Notes: generated by a model not told the origin, from the sequence alone. Positions 1 to 6,700 are shown, counted from the stretch's first letter. The stretch is 12,300 nt of DNA from Alphaproteobacteria bacterium (GCA_021774355.1 JAJFJE010000132.1:1-12300); one strand, 5' to 3'. Numbers and translations: made by a program.

Positions 1-232
1 GCGACCAGGCCGCGGCATCGTGCTCGTGTTCGCCGCTGGCGGCGCCATGATCGTGGGCCGCCGCCAGGGCGTGGGCGTCGGCCGGCGGGGCCGCCGCGTC
101 GGCGCCCTCATAACGTTCGGCCTGGAGGATCACCGGCACGGTGGTCAATTGATGGACGGCGGTGACGAACAGCCCGGCCAACACCCCGGCGAGCAGGGCA
201 ACGGCGAAAAGGCGCCGGAAAATATCGATCAT
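1..232 (-). CDS. cbtA: Cobalt transporter subunit CbtA (N-terminal part; runs off the left edge)
   Basis: Inner-membrane subunit of the predicted CbtAB cobalt uptake system, which supplies cobalt for cobalamin synthesis. Only the first 77 residues lie in the window. They begin MIDIFRRLFAVALLAGVLAG, a transmembrane helix (about residues 6-27), then HQLTTVPVILQAERYEG, which is typical of the CbtA N-terminus. A loop at about 43-74 carries six histidines (HALAAAHDH, GEHEHD) and could bind metal outside the membrane. The ATG start at 230-232 follows GAGGCGGGCG on the minus strand. It begins 8 bases after the cbtB stop, so the two genes are surely co-transcribed and share the upstream cobalamin riboswitch. 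The family assignment rests on the N-terminus and on the cbtB neighbour. Cobalt as substrate is a family prediction and is not shown here. Confidence 0.87.
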   Translation of the reverse strand, partial: MIDIFRRLFAVALLAGVLAGLFVTAVHQLTTVPVILQAERYEGADAAAPPADAHALAAAHDHGAASGEHEHDAAAWS

Positions 233-240
233 CGCCCGCC

Positions 241-429
241 TCAATGGCACGGAAAGGCGTTGGAATGGCGCACATCATGCGAGGCGTTGTGGATGACGCC
301 GGAATGGGCGAAGCCCACGCCGTAAATCATCACCACGCCCAGAAAAGCCGCCAGGGCGGCCGCCACAAGCGCGTCGCGCCGCCCGATTACCGCCGGCACC
401 GCCCGGATCTTCACTGCACTGGTCGACAT
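241..429 (-). CDS. cbtB: Cobalt transporter subunit CbtB
   Basis: Small membrane subunit (62 aa) of the predicted CbtAB cobalt transporter. One transmembrane helix spans about residues 18-40 (ALVAAALAAFLGVVMIYGVG). The C-terminus carries the family's metal-ligand pattern: H at the end of the helix, then HNASHDVRHSNAFPCH at the very end. Length and layout match CbtB. The ATG at 427-429 (MSTSAVK) is preferred because AGGGGAG lies 7 bases upstream. Another ATG two codons earlier would sit directly on that ribosome binding site, and the longer frame to 459 reads through a leader hairpin. cbtA follows after 8 bases. The gene is the first behind the cobalamin riboswitch at about 570-768, so it is expected to be shut off when B12 is plentiful. 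Confidence 0.92.
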   Translation of the reverse strand: MSTSAVKIRAVPAVIGRRDALVAAALAAFLGVVMIYGVGFAHSGVIHNASHDVRHSNAFPCH

Positions 430-443
430 GGTCATTCTCCCCT

Positions 444-458
444 TGGTCCGACGGACCA
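444..458 (-). promoter_or_regulatory. Leader hairpin directly upstream of the cbtB ribosome binding site
   Basis: A perfect 6-base-pair inverted repeat, TGGTCC-GTC-GGACCA read on the minus strand, ends at 444. The cbtB Shine-Dalgarno (AGGGGAG) follows immediately. As RNA it would form a tight stem with a three-base loop at the edge of the ribosome binding site. It could help set the translational output of the riboswitch leader. The pairing is seen in the sequence; the role is inferred. Confidence 0.45.
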
Positions 459-496
459 CCCATCATCCGACCGGCGGGGGAAAACCGAATCGGCCA

Positions 497-531
497 GGGC
501 CTGCCGCACCGCAAGGTTCGCGGGCAGGCCC
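497..531 (-). promoter_or_regulatory. 9-bp leader hairpin, candidate expression platform of the cobalamin riboswitch
   Basis: GGGCCTGCC at 523-531 and GGCAGGCCC at 497-505 (read on the minus strand) form a perfect 9-bp stem with a 17-base loop, between the riboswitch and cbtB. Its 5' arm contains CCTGCC, also part of the B12 box of the aptamer (GGAGACCTGCC), so competing pairings are possible. A short T-run (GGTTTTCC) lies about 10 bases past the stem, so weak termination is possible, but it is not a classical terminator. Confidence 0.45.
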
Positions 532-569
532 CATCCGCTCCGTCGGGACTCCCCGCCCCGGCCTTGGAA

Positions 570-768
570 CAGCCACCGTCGCTGGCAGGTCTCCTGGCTC
601 GCGGATCGCGCCGACTGCCGACCTTCCCACGCCCGTTGCGGGCCCAGTGGTCATTCTTGGCAGGCGGCTCACCGCTTACAGTTGCGGGGGCAGCCGCGGC
701 TTCGGACCCGGAAAGATCCCCACCGCGTTCCCTATTATTCCCCGGGCTTGAGGCCAACGGGGAACCAT
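570..768 (-). ncRNA. Cobalamin (B12, AdoCbl-type) riboswitch upstream of cbtBA
   Basis: Read on the minus strand, this stretch carries the hallmarks of a cobalamin riboswitch in order. It opens with GGTTCCCC near 768. A GGGGAA...AGGGAACGCGGTG block follows at about 722-742. The core GCTGCCCCCGCAACTGTAAG lies at about 675-694. The B12 box AGCCAGGAGACCTGCCAGC lies at about 581-599. Spacing and order fit the class. It sits between a promoter (780-808) and cbtB on the same strand. Adenosylcobalamin binding is expected to lower cbtBA expression. Outer ends are approximate because the closing P1 stem was not resolved by eye. Identity is considered secure from the two highly conserved boxes. Confidence 0.94.
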
Positions 769-779
769 CGACTCCGAAG

Positions 780-808
780 ACGATAGCCGCCGCCCCCCGC
801 GTCGTCAA
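780..808 (-). promoter_or_regulatory. Sigma-70-type promoter of the riboswitch-cbtBA transcript
   Basis: On the minus strand TTGACG (803-808) is followed after exactly 17 bases by TATCGT (780-785). This predicts a transcript start near 773, about 5 bases before the riboswitch begins. It lies in the gap between the DUF255 stop (823) and the aptamer, so cbtBA need not depend on read-through from the upstream genes. Confidence 0.7.
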
Positions 809-822
809 CGTGCGGTGGCGCC

Positions 823-2634
823 CTATTCTCCGGCCGGTGCCACAAGCTGGGCCACCGCCCTGGACAGGCCCGCCGGATCGGTGACCGGCAGAGAGCAGGT
901 GGTCGCGGTGCAGGCAAAGGCGGCCGCCCGGTCAAGCAACGGCAGGTCCTGGTCCAGGCTTGCCAGGCGGCTGGTCCCCGGCGTCCAACGCTCGACCAGC
1001 AGATAGGGCATCGGCAGCTTCTGGCCCGCCCGGTAGAGCGCCTGGGCAGCCGGATCGGCGGCCGTGCCAACCACCACCAGGTGAATCGGCGGCGCCTCCA
1101 ATTCGCGGGCGGCGACCAGCAGGCCGGGCCACAGGGCCCCGCGGGAGGCCTCGGGTTGGACCGTCGCCCAGGCGAAGATTCGCCGCGCCGCCGCATCGTA
1201 GCGCCGGTCGCCGGTGGCAAAGGCGAGCTGGTTGAGCAGGCGGGCCGCCGCCACATTGTCGTCGGGATGGCGATAGGCGGTCGCCATGGCCCCGTGGTCG
1301 GCGCGTTGGGCGGCCTCGTCGGTAAGGCCGGAGCCGGCGGCACCAAACAGCGTCAGCATGGCATCGGCGGTGGTCGCCGCCGATGCCAGGGCCGCGCGCG
1401 CGCCGGTCGCCCGGTAGAGATCGAACTGGGCGGTCGCCATGGCCAGGCTGTCGATCAGGAACGGGCCGTCGCCCGGCCTTTCGCCGTGGTGATAACTGCC
1501 GTCCGCCGACCGGCGGTGGTCTGCGGCCCAGGCAATCGCCCGCCGCGCCCGGTCGACAAAGGCCGACTCGCCGGTCGCCCGGGCCACGGCCAGCAGGCCG
1601 CTCGCCAGCAGGCCGGCATTGGCGGCATAGAGGTGTCGGTCGATCGGCGGCTGCGCCCCGGCGCGGCGTGCCGCGTCGTCCAGGGCATAGAACCGGGCGC
1701 CGTCCAGGGTGGCCGAGGCATCGGCATCCTGGCTGGCATAAAAGCCACCGGACGGATCGGACAATCGGGTCATGACGAAGCCCGCGATGTGGCGCGCCGC
1801 ATCGGTCCAGGCCGGCTGGTCGTAGACCATGGCGGCCTGGGCATAGGCACGCATCCCCACCGCCTGGATCGGTGCGATCTTTTCGTAGTGGGGATGATCC
1901 CAGTCGGTCACCGCGTACTGGTAGAGCCCGCCCCATACCGGGTCGATCAGCTTGACCCCGGCATCGAGGGTCTGGCGAACCATGCGGCTGGCCACGCCCT
2001 CGCCTTCGGCGCCCAGCATCAGGGCGTAATCCAGGGCATCACCCTGAAGGTACTTGTCGGCAAAGCCCCAGCCGCCCAGCACGCCGTCATAGGCGAAGGC
2101 AAAGCGCCGCTCGAGGGAGGCCCTGACCACCGGGTCGAGGCCCTGGGCGGCCTGCTCCGGCGCCGGCGCCGGCTGCACCCGGCCCGCCTCCGGTACGGGC
2201 GCCGCGACCAGGCCTTCGAGAGTGGTGCGGAAGGCCGCCGCCTCGATGTAACCGCGATATTTCCAAAGCTCGCGGCCCTCGCCGTCGAACACGATGGTGG
2301 CGGGCCAGCCCCAGCGTTCGTAGCGGCGCGACAAGGCCGGATGGCGGTCCTGGTCGACCCGCATGGCGAGATAGTGGGCGCCGACGAGCGCGATCACCGC
2401 AGGGTCGCCATAGGTCTTGGCGTCCATGACGTGGCACCAGTGACACCACACCGCCTCGAGGTCGAGCAGGACCAGCTTGTGGTCCGCCCGGGCCTTGGCG
2501 AAGATCGCCGGGTTCCAGCTCTGCCAGGCAATCGCCTCGGCCGCCGCCGCCGGGCGCACCGGCACGAGGTTCATGACGATCGCCGCGGCAATGGCCAGGC
2601 CGCCTGGCCGCCCTGCCCTGATATAGCCCGCCAT
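823..2634 (-). CDS. Exported DUF255 / thioredoxin-fold protein (YyaL/SSP411-like)
   Basis: A 603-aa protein of the DUF255 family: an N-terminal thioredoxin-like fold followed by an (alpha/alpha)6-barrel, glycoside-hydrolase-like region. The thioredoxin part (about residues 35-150) carries the WCHWCHVMD motif at 63-71, with the CxxC pair C64 and C67. The remainder (about 165-600) has the alanine-rich helices of the barrel, including FADKYLQGDALDYAL and GGFYASQDADA, both recognisable DUF255 blocks. The ATG at 2632-2634 is chosen because AGGAG lies 6 bases upstream. It starts a signal peptide (MAGYIRAGRPGGLAIAAAIV then PAAAAEA, cleavage near 33). Two earlier in-frame ATGs (2655, 2664) lack such a site and would bury the signal. 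Many family members are cytosolic and longer, so export and the shorter length are notable. The biochemical role is not established; a disulfide or redox role is an inference. It lies 58 bases after the glycerate kinase and is probably co-transcribed with it. Confidence 0.85.
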   Translation of the reverse strand: MAGYIRAGRPGGLAIAAAIVMNLVPVRPAAAAEAIAWQSWNPAIFAKARADHKLVLLDLEAVWCHWCHVMDAKTYGDPAVIALVGAHYLAMRVDQDRHPALSRRYERWGWPATIVFDGEGRELWKYRGYIEAAAFRTTLEGLVAAPVPEAGRVQPAPAPEQAAQGLDPVVRASLERRFAFAYDGVLGGWGFADKYLQGDALDYALMLGAEGEGVASRMVRQTLDAGVKLIDPVWGGLYQYAVTDWDHPHYEKIAPIQAVGMRAYAQAAMVYDQPAWTDAARHIAGFVMTRLSDPSGGFYASQDADASATLDGARFYALDDAARRAGAQPPIDRHLYAANAGLLASGLLAVARATGESAFVDRARRAIAWAADHRRSADGSYHHGERPGDGPFLIDSLAMATAQFDLYRATGARAALASAATTADAMLTLFGAAGSGLTDEAAQRADHGAMATAYRHPDDNVAAARLLNQLAFATGDRRYDAAARRIFAWATVQPEASRGALWPGLLVAARELEAPPIHLVVVGTAADPAAQALYRAGQKLPMPYLLVERWTPGTSRLASLDQDLPLLDRAAAFACTATTCSLPVTDPAGLSRAVAQLVAPAGE

Positions 2635-2692
2635 CGCCCGCTCCTGTCGATCCATGGTCCGCACTTGATACGTGCCGCGCCGTGGTGCGGAT

Positions 2693-4099
2693 CTATGGCA
2701 GAGCGGTTTCGCCTGCGATCAGGAGGACAGCGAGATCGGCGACATTGGTTCCGGTGACCCCGGTGCGCAGGAGGTCGCCCGATGCCGCCAGCGCCCGGTG
2801 GGAATCATTGTCGGCCAGGGCCCGCAGCGGATCGAGCCCGCGGCTGCGCATCCGTGCCAAGGAACCGGGATCGACCAGGCCGCCGGCGACATCGGTCGGG
2901 CCGTCCCGCCCGTCGCTGCCGCAACTGGCCAGAGCCCAGCGACCGGGCAGGCGAGCCTGTTCGGCCTTCACGGCAAAGGCCAGGGCGAGTTCCTGGTTGC
3001 GGCCGCCCTGCCCGGCGCCCTGCACCGTGACGGTGGTTTCGCCCCCGGCGAGAATGGCCAGCCTGCTGCCCGGACCCCGGGCGATGGCCCGCTCGGCCGT
3101 GGCAACCAGCCCCTCGGCCGCCTGGCGCGCCTCGCCTTTCAGCCGGACCGGCAGGACCGGGGTGTCGAAGCCGTCCCTGCGCGCCTGTGCCGCCATCGCC
3201 CGGACACTGACAGTGTTGCCGCCGACCTCGCACACCATGACCGACTGAAAGCAGGCGGCGCCGGGCTTGGGTGTCTCGTCCACCCCACCGGTCAGGCCCT
3301 GGGTCAGGTAGCCGCGCACCGCCTGGGGCAACCGGGACCACAGGCTTGAACGGTCGAGCAGCGATACGGCGTCGCGGAAACTCGTCGGATCGGGCGAAAA
3401 CGGCCCGCTGCCGACCACGCCGGGATTGCCGCCGGGCACATCCGACAGCACCAGGACAAGCACTTTGGCGGGCGCCGCCAACTGCGCCAGCCGGCCTCCC
3501 TTGATCTGGGAGACATGCTTGCGCACCGCATTGATTTCCTCGATAGGCAGGCCGCCGGCCAGCAGCAGCCCGGTCATCTGCACCTTGTCGGCCAGGGTCA
3601 GGCCTTCCGCCGGCAGGGCCAGCAAGGCCGAGGCGCCGCCGCTGATCAAGACCAGAAGGCCATCGCGGTCGGTCAGGGACTGGACCAGGCGGACCGCCCG
3701 CCGGGCCGAGACGACGCTGCGCTTTCCCGGCATCGGATGATCGGCCACCAGCGCGGCAAAGCCGGGCTGATCGGACAGCAGCGGAACATGCCCGACGATC
3801 AAGCCGCGTTCGATGCGGCGCCCCGCCAGTTGCGCGAGCGCCCCGGCGACCATGCCATGGGCCGCCTTGCCGATCCCCAGGACATGCAGGCGGTGGGTAT
3901 TCGTCAGCCAGCGCCAGGCGTCCGCGCCGCCGGTCCGGAGATAATTCGGGACCAGGATCTGGGGATCTGCCGCTTCGATTCCGGCCTCGACCAGGCTCAG
4001 CGCCGTCCGGCGCAAGCCCTCGGTCACCGCCCCGCGCCCCGCCGCGACCACAGGGTGGTTGCTCTCGTCGGCCGTGTGCTCGCCTGGTCCGTCCGTCAC
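2693..4099 (-). CDS. ttuD: Glycerate 2-kinase (TtuD/GckA type, DUF4147 + MOFRL domains)
   Basis: A 468-aa cytoplasmic kinase that phosphorylates D-glycerate with ATP to 2-phosphoglycerate, feeding tartrate, hydroxypyruvate or serine-cycle carbon into glycolysis. The N-terminal DUF4147 domain shows LGIGKAAHGM (74-83), the phosphate-binding LISGGASALL (151-160) and INAVRKHVSQIKGGRLA (189-205). The C-terminal MOFRL domain shows GGETTVTV (352-359), GRNQELALA (366-374), GSDGRDGPTDVAGG (394-407) and TGTNVADLAVLL (449-460). All are intact and the length is about normal. The start is GTG at 4097-4099 with a purine-rich AAAGGGGGG about 7 bases upstream. A few residues further in could also serve as start because the first 20 are not conserved. 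The DUF255 gene follows on the same strand. No transporter or dehydrogenase of a glycerate pathway is in view, so the physiological substrate route is unknown. Confidence 0.93.
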   Translation of the reverse strand: MTDGPGEHTADESNHPVVAAGRGAVTEGLRRTALSLVEAGIEAADPQILVPNYLRTGGADAWRWLTNTHRLHVLGIGKAAHGMVAGALAQLAGRRIERGLIVGHVPLLSDQPGFAALVADHPMPGKRSVVSARRAVRLVQSLTDRDGLLVLISGGASALLALPAEGLTLADKVQMTGLLLAGGLPIEEINAVRKHVSQIKGGRLAQLAAPAKVLVLVLSDVPGGNPGVVGSGPFSPDPTSFRDAVSLLDRSSLWSRLPQAVRGYLTQGLTGGVDETPKPGAACFQSVMVCEVGGNTVSVRAMAAQARRDGFDTPVLPVRLKGEARQAAEGLVATAERAIARGPGSRLAILAGGETTVTVQGAGQGGRNQELALAFAVKAEQARLPGRWALASCGSDGRDGPTDVAGGLVDPGSLARMRSRGLDPLRALADNDSHRALAASGDLLRTGVTGTNVADLAVLLIAGETALP

Positions 4100-4216
4100 G
4101 GCCCCGCCCCCCTTTCATCACCGTCATCGCCGGCGTCTGCAGCCGCCAGCCGCTGCCAGAATCGCGCCTAGAGGAGCATCACGGGGAGCACGCAACACGG
4201 TCGACCACGACATCAG

Positions 4217-4252
4217 GACCCTCGGATCACGGTCGGAAAGGCGCCGAGGGTC
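4217..4252. repeat. Inverted repeat with 9-bp arms, possible RNA hairpin
   Basis: GACCCTCGG (4217-4225) and CCGAGGGTC (4244-4252) are perfect reverse complements separated by 18 bases. There is no T-run on either side, so it is not a classical intrinsic terminator. It lies about 120 bases upstream of the glycerate kinase start and could be a leader hairpin or a regulator site. Confidence 0.5.
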
Positions 4253-4343
4253 GGGTGGTGCACCGCAGGCACCGGAAACTGCGGCCATCCTTGGCGATCG
4301 GGAATGTCCGAAACTAGGCGCGATTTGTCGCATGAAACGGCCG

Positions 4344-4372
4344 GTCCCGGTCGAAATAGCCCCGTCCCGGTC
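4344..4372. repeat. Pair of 9-base direct repeats spaced 20 bases apart
   Basis: GTCCCGGTC occurs at 4344-4352 and again at 4364-4372, start-to-start 20 bases, about two helical turns. This could be a pair of protein-binding half sites upstream of the glycerate kinase. It may also be chance in GC-rich DNA. Confidence 0.35.
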
Positions 4373-4403
4373 AGGAAGTCCAGCCGGCCCCTGGGGTCCC
4401 TGC

Positions 4404-4451
4404 ATGTCGCGGCGGCACCGGCCGCGATATCGCGGCGCACCCCTGCGACAT
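4404..4451. repeat. Nested palindromes just past the WD40 gene, possible transcript-end structure
   Basis: A perfect 16-base palindrome, GCCGCGATATCGCGGC (4421-4436), sits between outer arms ATGTCGC (4404-4410) and GCGACAT (4445-4451). It starts 26 bases beyond the WD40 stop codon in the direction of transcription. It could end or stabilise the 3' end of the zinc-operon mRNA. No T-run follows, so termination is unproven. Confidence 0.45.
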
Positions 4452-4477
4452 CGAATCGCGAGCCAATCGGGCCGCCA

Positions 4478-5572
4478 TCATCGCGGGCGGCGGCTGGCGG
4501 CGGCCCCGGGCGGGGGCACGGTTCCCAGTTCGCGCAGGTCGAACAGGCTCAGCGTGCCGTCCTCGGTCGGACAAAGCAGGGTCGCGCCGTCGGCCGACCA
4601 GGCCAGGCCGGCCGGGGCCTGGCCCAGTTCGGCAACCGGCGCCTCGCCCTCATTATCCGAGCGGCCCATGGTCACCCGGCCATCTTCGAACGCCGCGGCA
4701 ATCACCGGCAGCCGGGGATGGGCCGCGACCCCCGCCACCAGCGTGCCGTCCGTCTCGCCGAACTGGTGGGGCGGGCGGCCCCACGGCCCCTTGCCGGCAA
4801 AGTCCCACAGGGTCGCCGCCGCGCCGCCGGAACAGGCCAGCCAGCGGCCGTCCGCCGTCCAGGACAGGGCGCGCACCTTGGCGCCGTAGCCGGTCATTTT
4901 GAGGTCCTGCATGTCCTCCAGGCGCCAGCCATGGAGTTCCCGCTCCTGGGTGGCACTGACCACGAAGCGGCCGTCGGGACTCCAGGTCACGCCGAGATGG
5001 GAGCCTTTCCACGGCAGCACCAGGGGCGAGCCCGCCAGGCCGCCAGCCCAGCGCAGCGTTACCCCGCCATAATGGCTGGCGGCGATCCGCTTGCCCTTGG
5101 GATTGAAGACCAGGCCGGTGATCGTGCTGGGGGCCGGCGGCGCCTCGCCCAGGGCCTTGCCGCCGCGATCGAACAGCAGCAGGCGCTTGCCGGCGGCAAT
5201 GGCGATAAACTTGCCGTCGGGCGAGGCCGCGGCAGCACCGATCCAGTGGCGGCCGGGGGGCACGAGATCGGTCACCGCGCCGTCCGGGGCGACCAGGATG
5301 GCCCGGCCATCCTCGCCGCCGGACAGGAAGCCGCCACCCGGCAAGGCGATCACCACCAGGGCAAGGCCGTCATGGCTGGCGACGTCCTGCAGTTCGTCCG
5401 GCGCGGCAATGGTGCCACAGCGCAGGCGGCCGTCATCCAGCGCCGCCAGGAACCGGTTCCCGCCATCGAGCGCGAAGGCCACCGGGGCGCTGCCCAAGGG
5501 AATGTCGCGCTGCCGTCCGGCGGCCAGCTTGGGCGTCTGGGCGCCGGCCAGCAGGGCTTCCTCACTGAGCAC
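4478..5572 (-). CDS. WD40-repeat beta-propeller protein, last gene of the zinc operon
   Basis: A 364-aa protein made of WD40-type repeats. Recognisable blade ends include SPDGKFIAIAAGKRLLLFD (117-135), NPKGKRIAASHYGGVTLRW (157-175), WSPDGRFVVSATQERELHGW (197-216), ADGRWLACSGGAAATLWDF (240-258) and SADGATLLCPTEDGTLSLFD (326-345). Six to seven blades fit the length. No signal peptide or membrane helix is seen, so it is probably cytoplasmic. This differs from AztD, the periplasmic zinc-carrying propeller of some alphaproteobacterial zinc systems. The start is GTG at 5570-5572, with GAGG 6 bases upstream, inside the end of the COG0523 gene. The 11-base overlap implies translational coupling. Its position behind znuCB and the COG0523 GTPase suggests a scaffold for zinc delivery, but this is inference only. 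No enzymatic motif was seen. Confidence 0.85.
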   Translation of the reverse strand: MLSEEALLAGAQTPKLAAGRQRDIPLGSAPVAFALDGGNRFLAALDDGRLRCGTIAAPDELQDVASHDGLALVVIALPGGGFLSGGEDGRAILVAPDGAVTDLVPPGRHWIGAAAASPDGKFIAIAAGKRLLLFDRGGKALGEAPPAPSTITGLVFNPKGKRIAASHYGGVTLRWAGGLAGSPLVLPWKGSHLGVTWSPDGRFVVSATQERELHGWRLEDMQDLKMTGYGAKVRALSWTADGRWLACSGGAAATLWDFAGKGPWGRPPHQFGETDGTLVAGVAAHPRLPVIAAAFEDGRVTMGRSDNEGEAPVAELGQAPAGLAWSADGATLLCPTEDGTLSLFDLRELGTVPPPGAAASRRPR

Positions 5573-6644
5573 GGCAGGCCTCGAAGCCGGCGGCGAGGGC
5601 GGCCTCGTCCAAGTCGCGGCCGATGAACACCAGCCGGCTGATCCGCGGCTCGTCCTTCGGCCATGGCTTGCGGTAGTCGCCCTCGATCATCATGTGGACG
5701 CCCTGGAAGACGAACTGCTCGGTCTGGTCCTTGAACGACAGGATTCCTTTCGAGCGCAGGATCTGGGCGCCCTTTTCCTGCAACAGCTTGCCGATCCAGA
5801 CATTGAAGACGTCGGCGTCGAGCGGCTCGGCGCTTTTCAGCGACACCGAGGCGATATCGTCGTCGTGACGACCGGCATGGACATGGTCATGGCCGCCATG
5901 GTCGTGGCCGTGATCATGGTCATGGTCATGATCGTGGTCATGATCGTGAAGATGACCGCAATGTTCGTCATGGACATGATCGGCGGCGGCGCTGTCGCGG
6001 TCGCCCAGGAACCGGGGATCAAGTTCCAGAATGCGGTCGAGGTCGAAGGCGCCGCGATCAAGCAGGCGATCGAGCGGCACGGCGCCACGGCTGCAACGAT
6101 GGATTTCCGCCGCCGTGTTGATGCCCCGCAGACGCCGTTCGATCCGTGCCAGATCCGCGTCCGAGACCAGGTCGGTCTTGTTCAGGACGATGACGTCGGC
6201 GAAGGCAATCTGCTCCTGGGCTTCCTTTGAGCCTTCGTCCAGGCGCTGCTCGACATGGCGGGCGTCGACCACGGTGACCACTGCATCGAGTTTGGTTGCC
6301 GCGCCGATTTCGTCGTCGGCGATAAAGGTCTGGGCCACCGGCGCCGGATCGGCCAAGCCCGTGGTTTCGACCAGGATCGCGTCGAACTTGCCCTTGCGGC
6401 GCATCAGGCTGCCCAGGATGCGGATCAGATCGCCGCGCACGGTGCAGCAGATGCAGCCATTGTTCATCTCGAAGACCTCCTCGTCGGATTCGACGATCAG
6501 GTCGTTGTCGATGCCTATTTCGCCGAACTCGTTGACCACCACGGCATATTTCTTGCCGTGCTGCTCGGTCAGAATACGGTTCAACAGGGTGGTCTTGCCG
6601 GCTCCCAGATAGCCGGTCAGCACCGTCACCGGAACACGGTCCAT
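5562..6644 (-). CDS. COG0523 (CobW/ZigA-like) GTP-dependent zinc metallochaperone
   Basis: A 360-aa G3E-family P-loop GTPase of COG0523, thought to hand metal to client proteins. It shows Walker A GYLGAGKTT (11-19), EFGEIGIDNDL (39-49), the metal-binding CxCC motif NGCICCTVRGDL (62-73), ETTGLADP (93-100) and the guanine-specificity motif NKTD (155-158). A histidine/aspartate-rich linker (223-260, HD repeats) precedes the C-terminal CobW_C domain (about 265-355). The ATG at 6642-6644 has GGAG 7 bases upstream. It sits 92 bases behind the permease and overlaps the WD40 gene by 11 bases. With zinc transporter genes upstream, zinc is the likely metal, as for ZigA/YciC/ZagA members under Zur control. 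A role in cobalamin synthesis (true CobW) is less likely because no cob gene adjoins. The metal is inferred from context. Confidence 0.92.
   Translation of the reverse strand: MDRVPVTVLTGYLGAGKTTLLNRILTEQHGKKYAVVVNEFGEIGIDNDLIVESDEEVFEMNNGCICCTVRGDLIRILGSLMRRKGKFDAILVETTGLADPAPVAQTFIADDEIGAATKLDAVVTVVDARHVEQRLDEGSKEAQEQIAFADVIVLNKTDLVSDADLARIERRLRGINTAAEIHRCSRGAVPLDRLLDRGAFDLDRILELDPRFLGDRDSAAADHVHDEHCGHLHDHDHDHDHDHDHGHDHGGHDHVHAGRHDDDIASVSLKSAEPLDADVFNVWIGKLLQEKGAQILRSKGILSFKDQTEQFVFQGVHMMIEGDYRKPWPKDEPRISRLVFIGRDLDEAALAAGFEACRAQ
5882..5949. repeat. Hexamer-like low-complexity DNA encoding the His-Asp repeat
   Basis: Imperfect 6-base units of the CATGGT, CATGAT and CGTGGT type recur across this stretch of the COG0523 gene. 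Read on the minus strand they encode alternating His-Asp with a few glycines. The tract is a candidate for copy-number variation by slippage, which would change the number of metal ligands without shifting the frame. Confidence 0.7.
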
Positions 6645-6700
6645 GGCGCAACTCCATCACTCAGGCAGGACTTAAGATCGCGCCACAAGGCCACAAATGG

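Larger units (their letters stand above)
4100..4477. other. 378-base gap with no supported gene, rich in inverted repeats
   Basis: This lies between the WD40 stop (4478) and the glycerate kinase start (4099), both minus strand. Open frames across it show no recognisable protein, no good ribosome binding site and no family motif. It holds a 9-bp inverted repeat (4217-4252), two 9-base direct repeats (4344-4352 and 4364-4372), and nested palindromes (4404-4451). It probably contains the end of the zinc-operon transcript and the promoter of the glycerate kinase, but no convincing -35/-10 pair was found. Confidence 0.6.

Noticed and set aside
244..884. Plus-strand frames across cbtB and the riboswitch
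   Set aside because: They run over a structured RNA and a conserved small gene on the other strand; the peptide sequences are low-complexity.
1081..2757. A 558-codon plus-strand open frame opposite the DUF255 gene
   Set aside because: It is the GC-rich mirror of a well-supported gene, has a low-complexity Gly/Arg/Pro composition, and shows no family motif or good ribosome binding site.
2805..4127. A 440-codon minus-strand frame overlapping the glycerate kinase
   Set aside because: It is shifted by one frame from the true kinase frame and is Arg/Gly-rich without motifs.
4304..5626. A 440-codon plus-strand open frame opposite the WD40 gene
   Set aside because: Composition is Arg/Gly/Ala-rich with no domain. 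The minus-strand frame has clear WD40 blades and coupling to its neighbour.
5091..6230. A 379-codon plus-strand frame with a Val/Met-rich, membrane-like stretch
   Set aside because: The hydrophobic run is the complement of the His-Asp repeat of the COG0523 gene, so the apparent helix is an artefact.
5562..6644. The COG0523 protein as CobW of cobalamin synthesis, linked to the B12 riboswitch at the left
   Set aside because: It is 5 kb away in a different operon with zinc transporter genes; no cob genes adjoin and the riboswitch controls only cbtBA.
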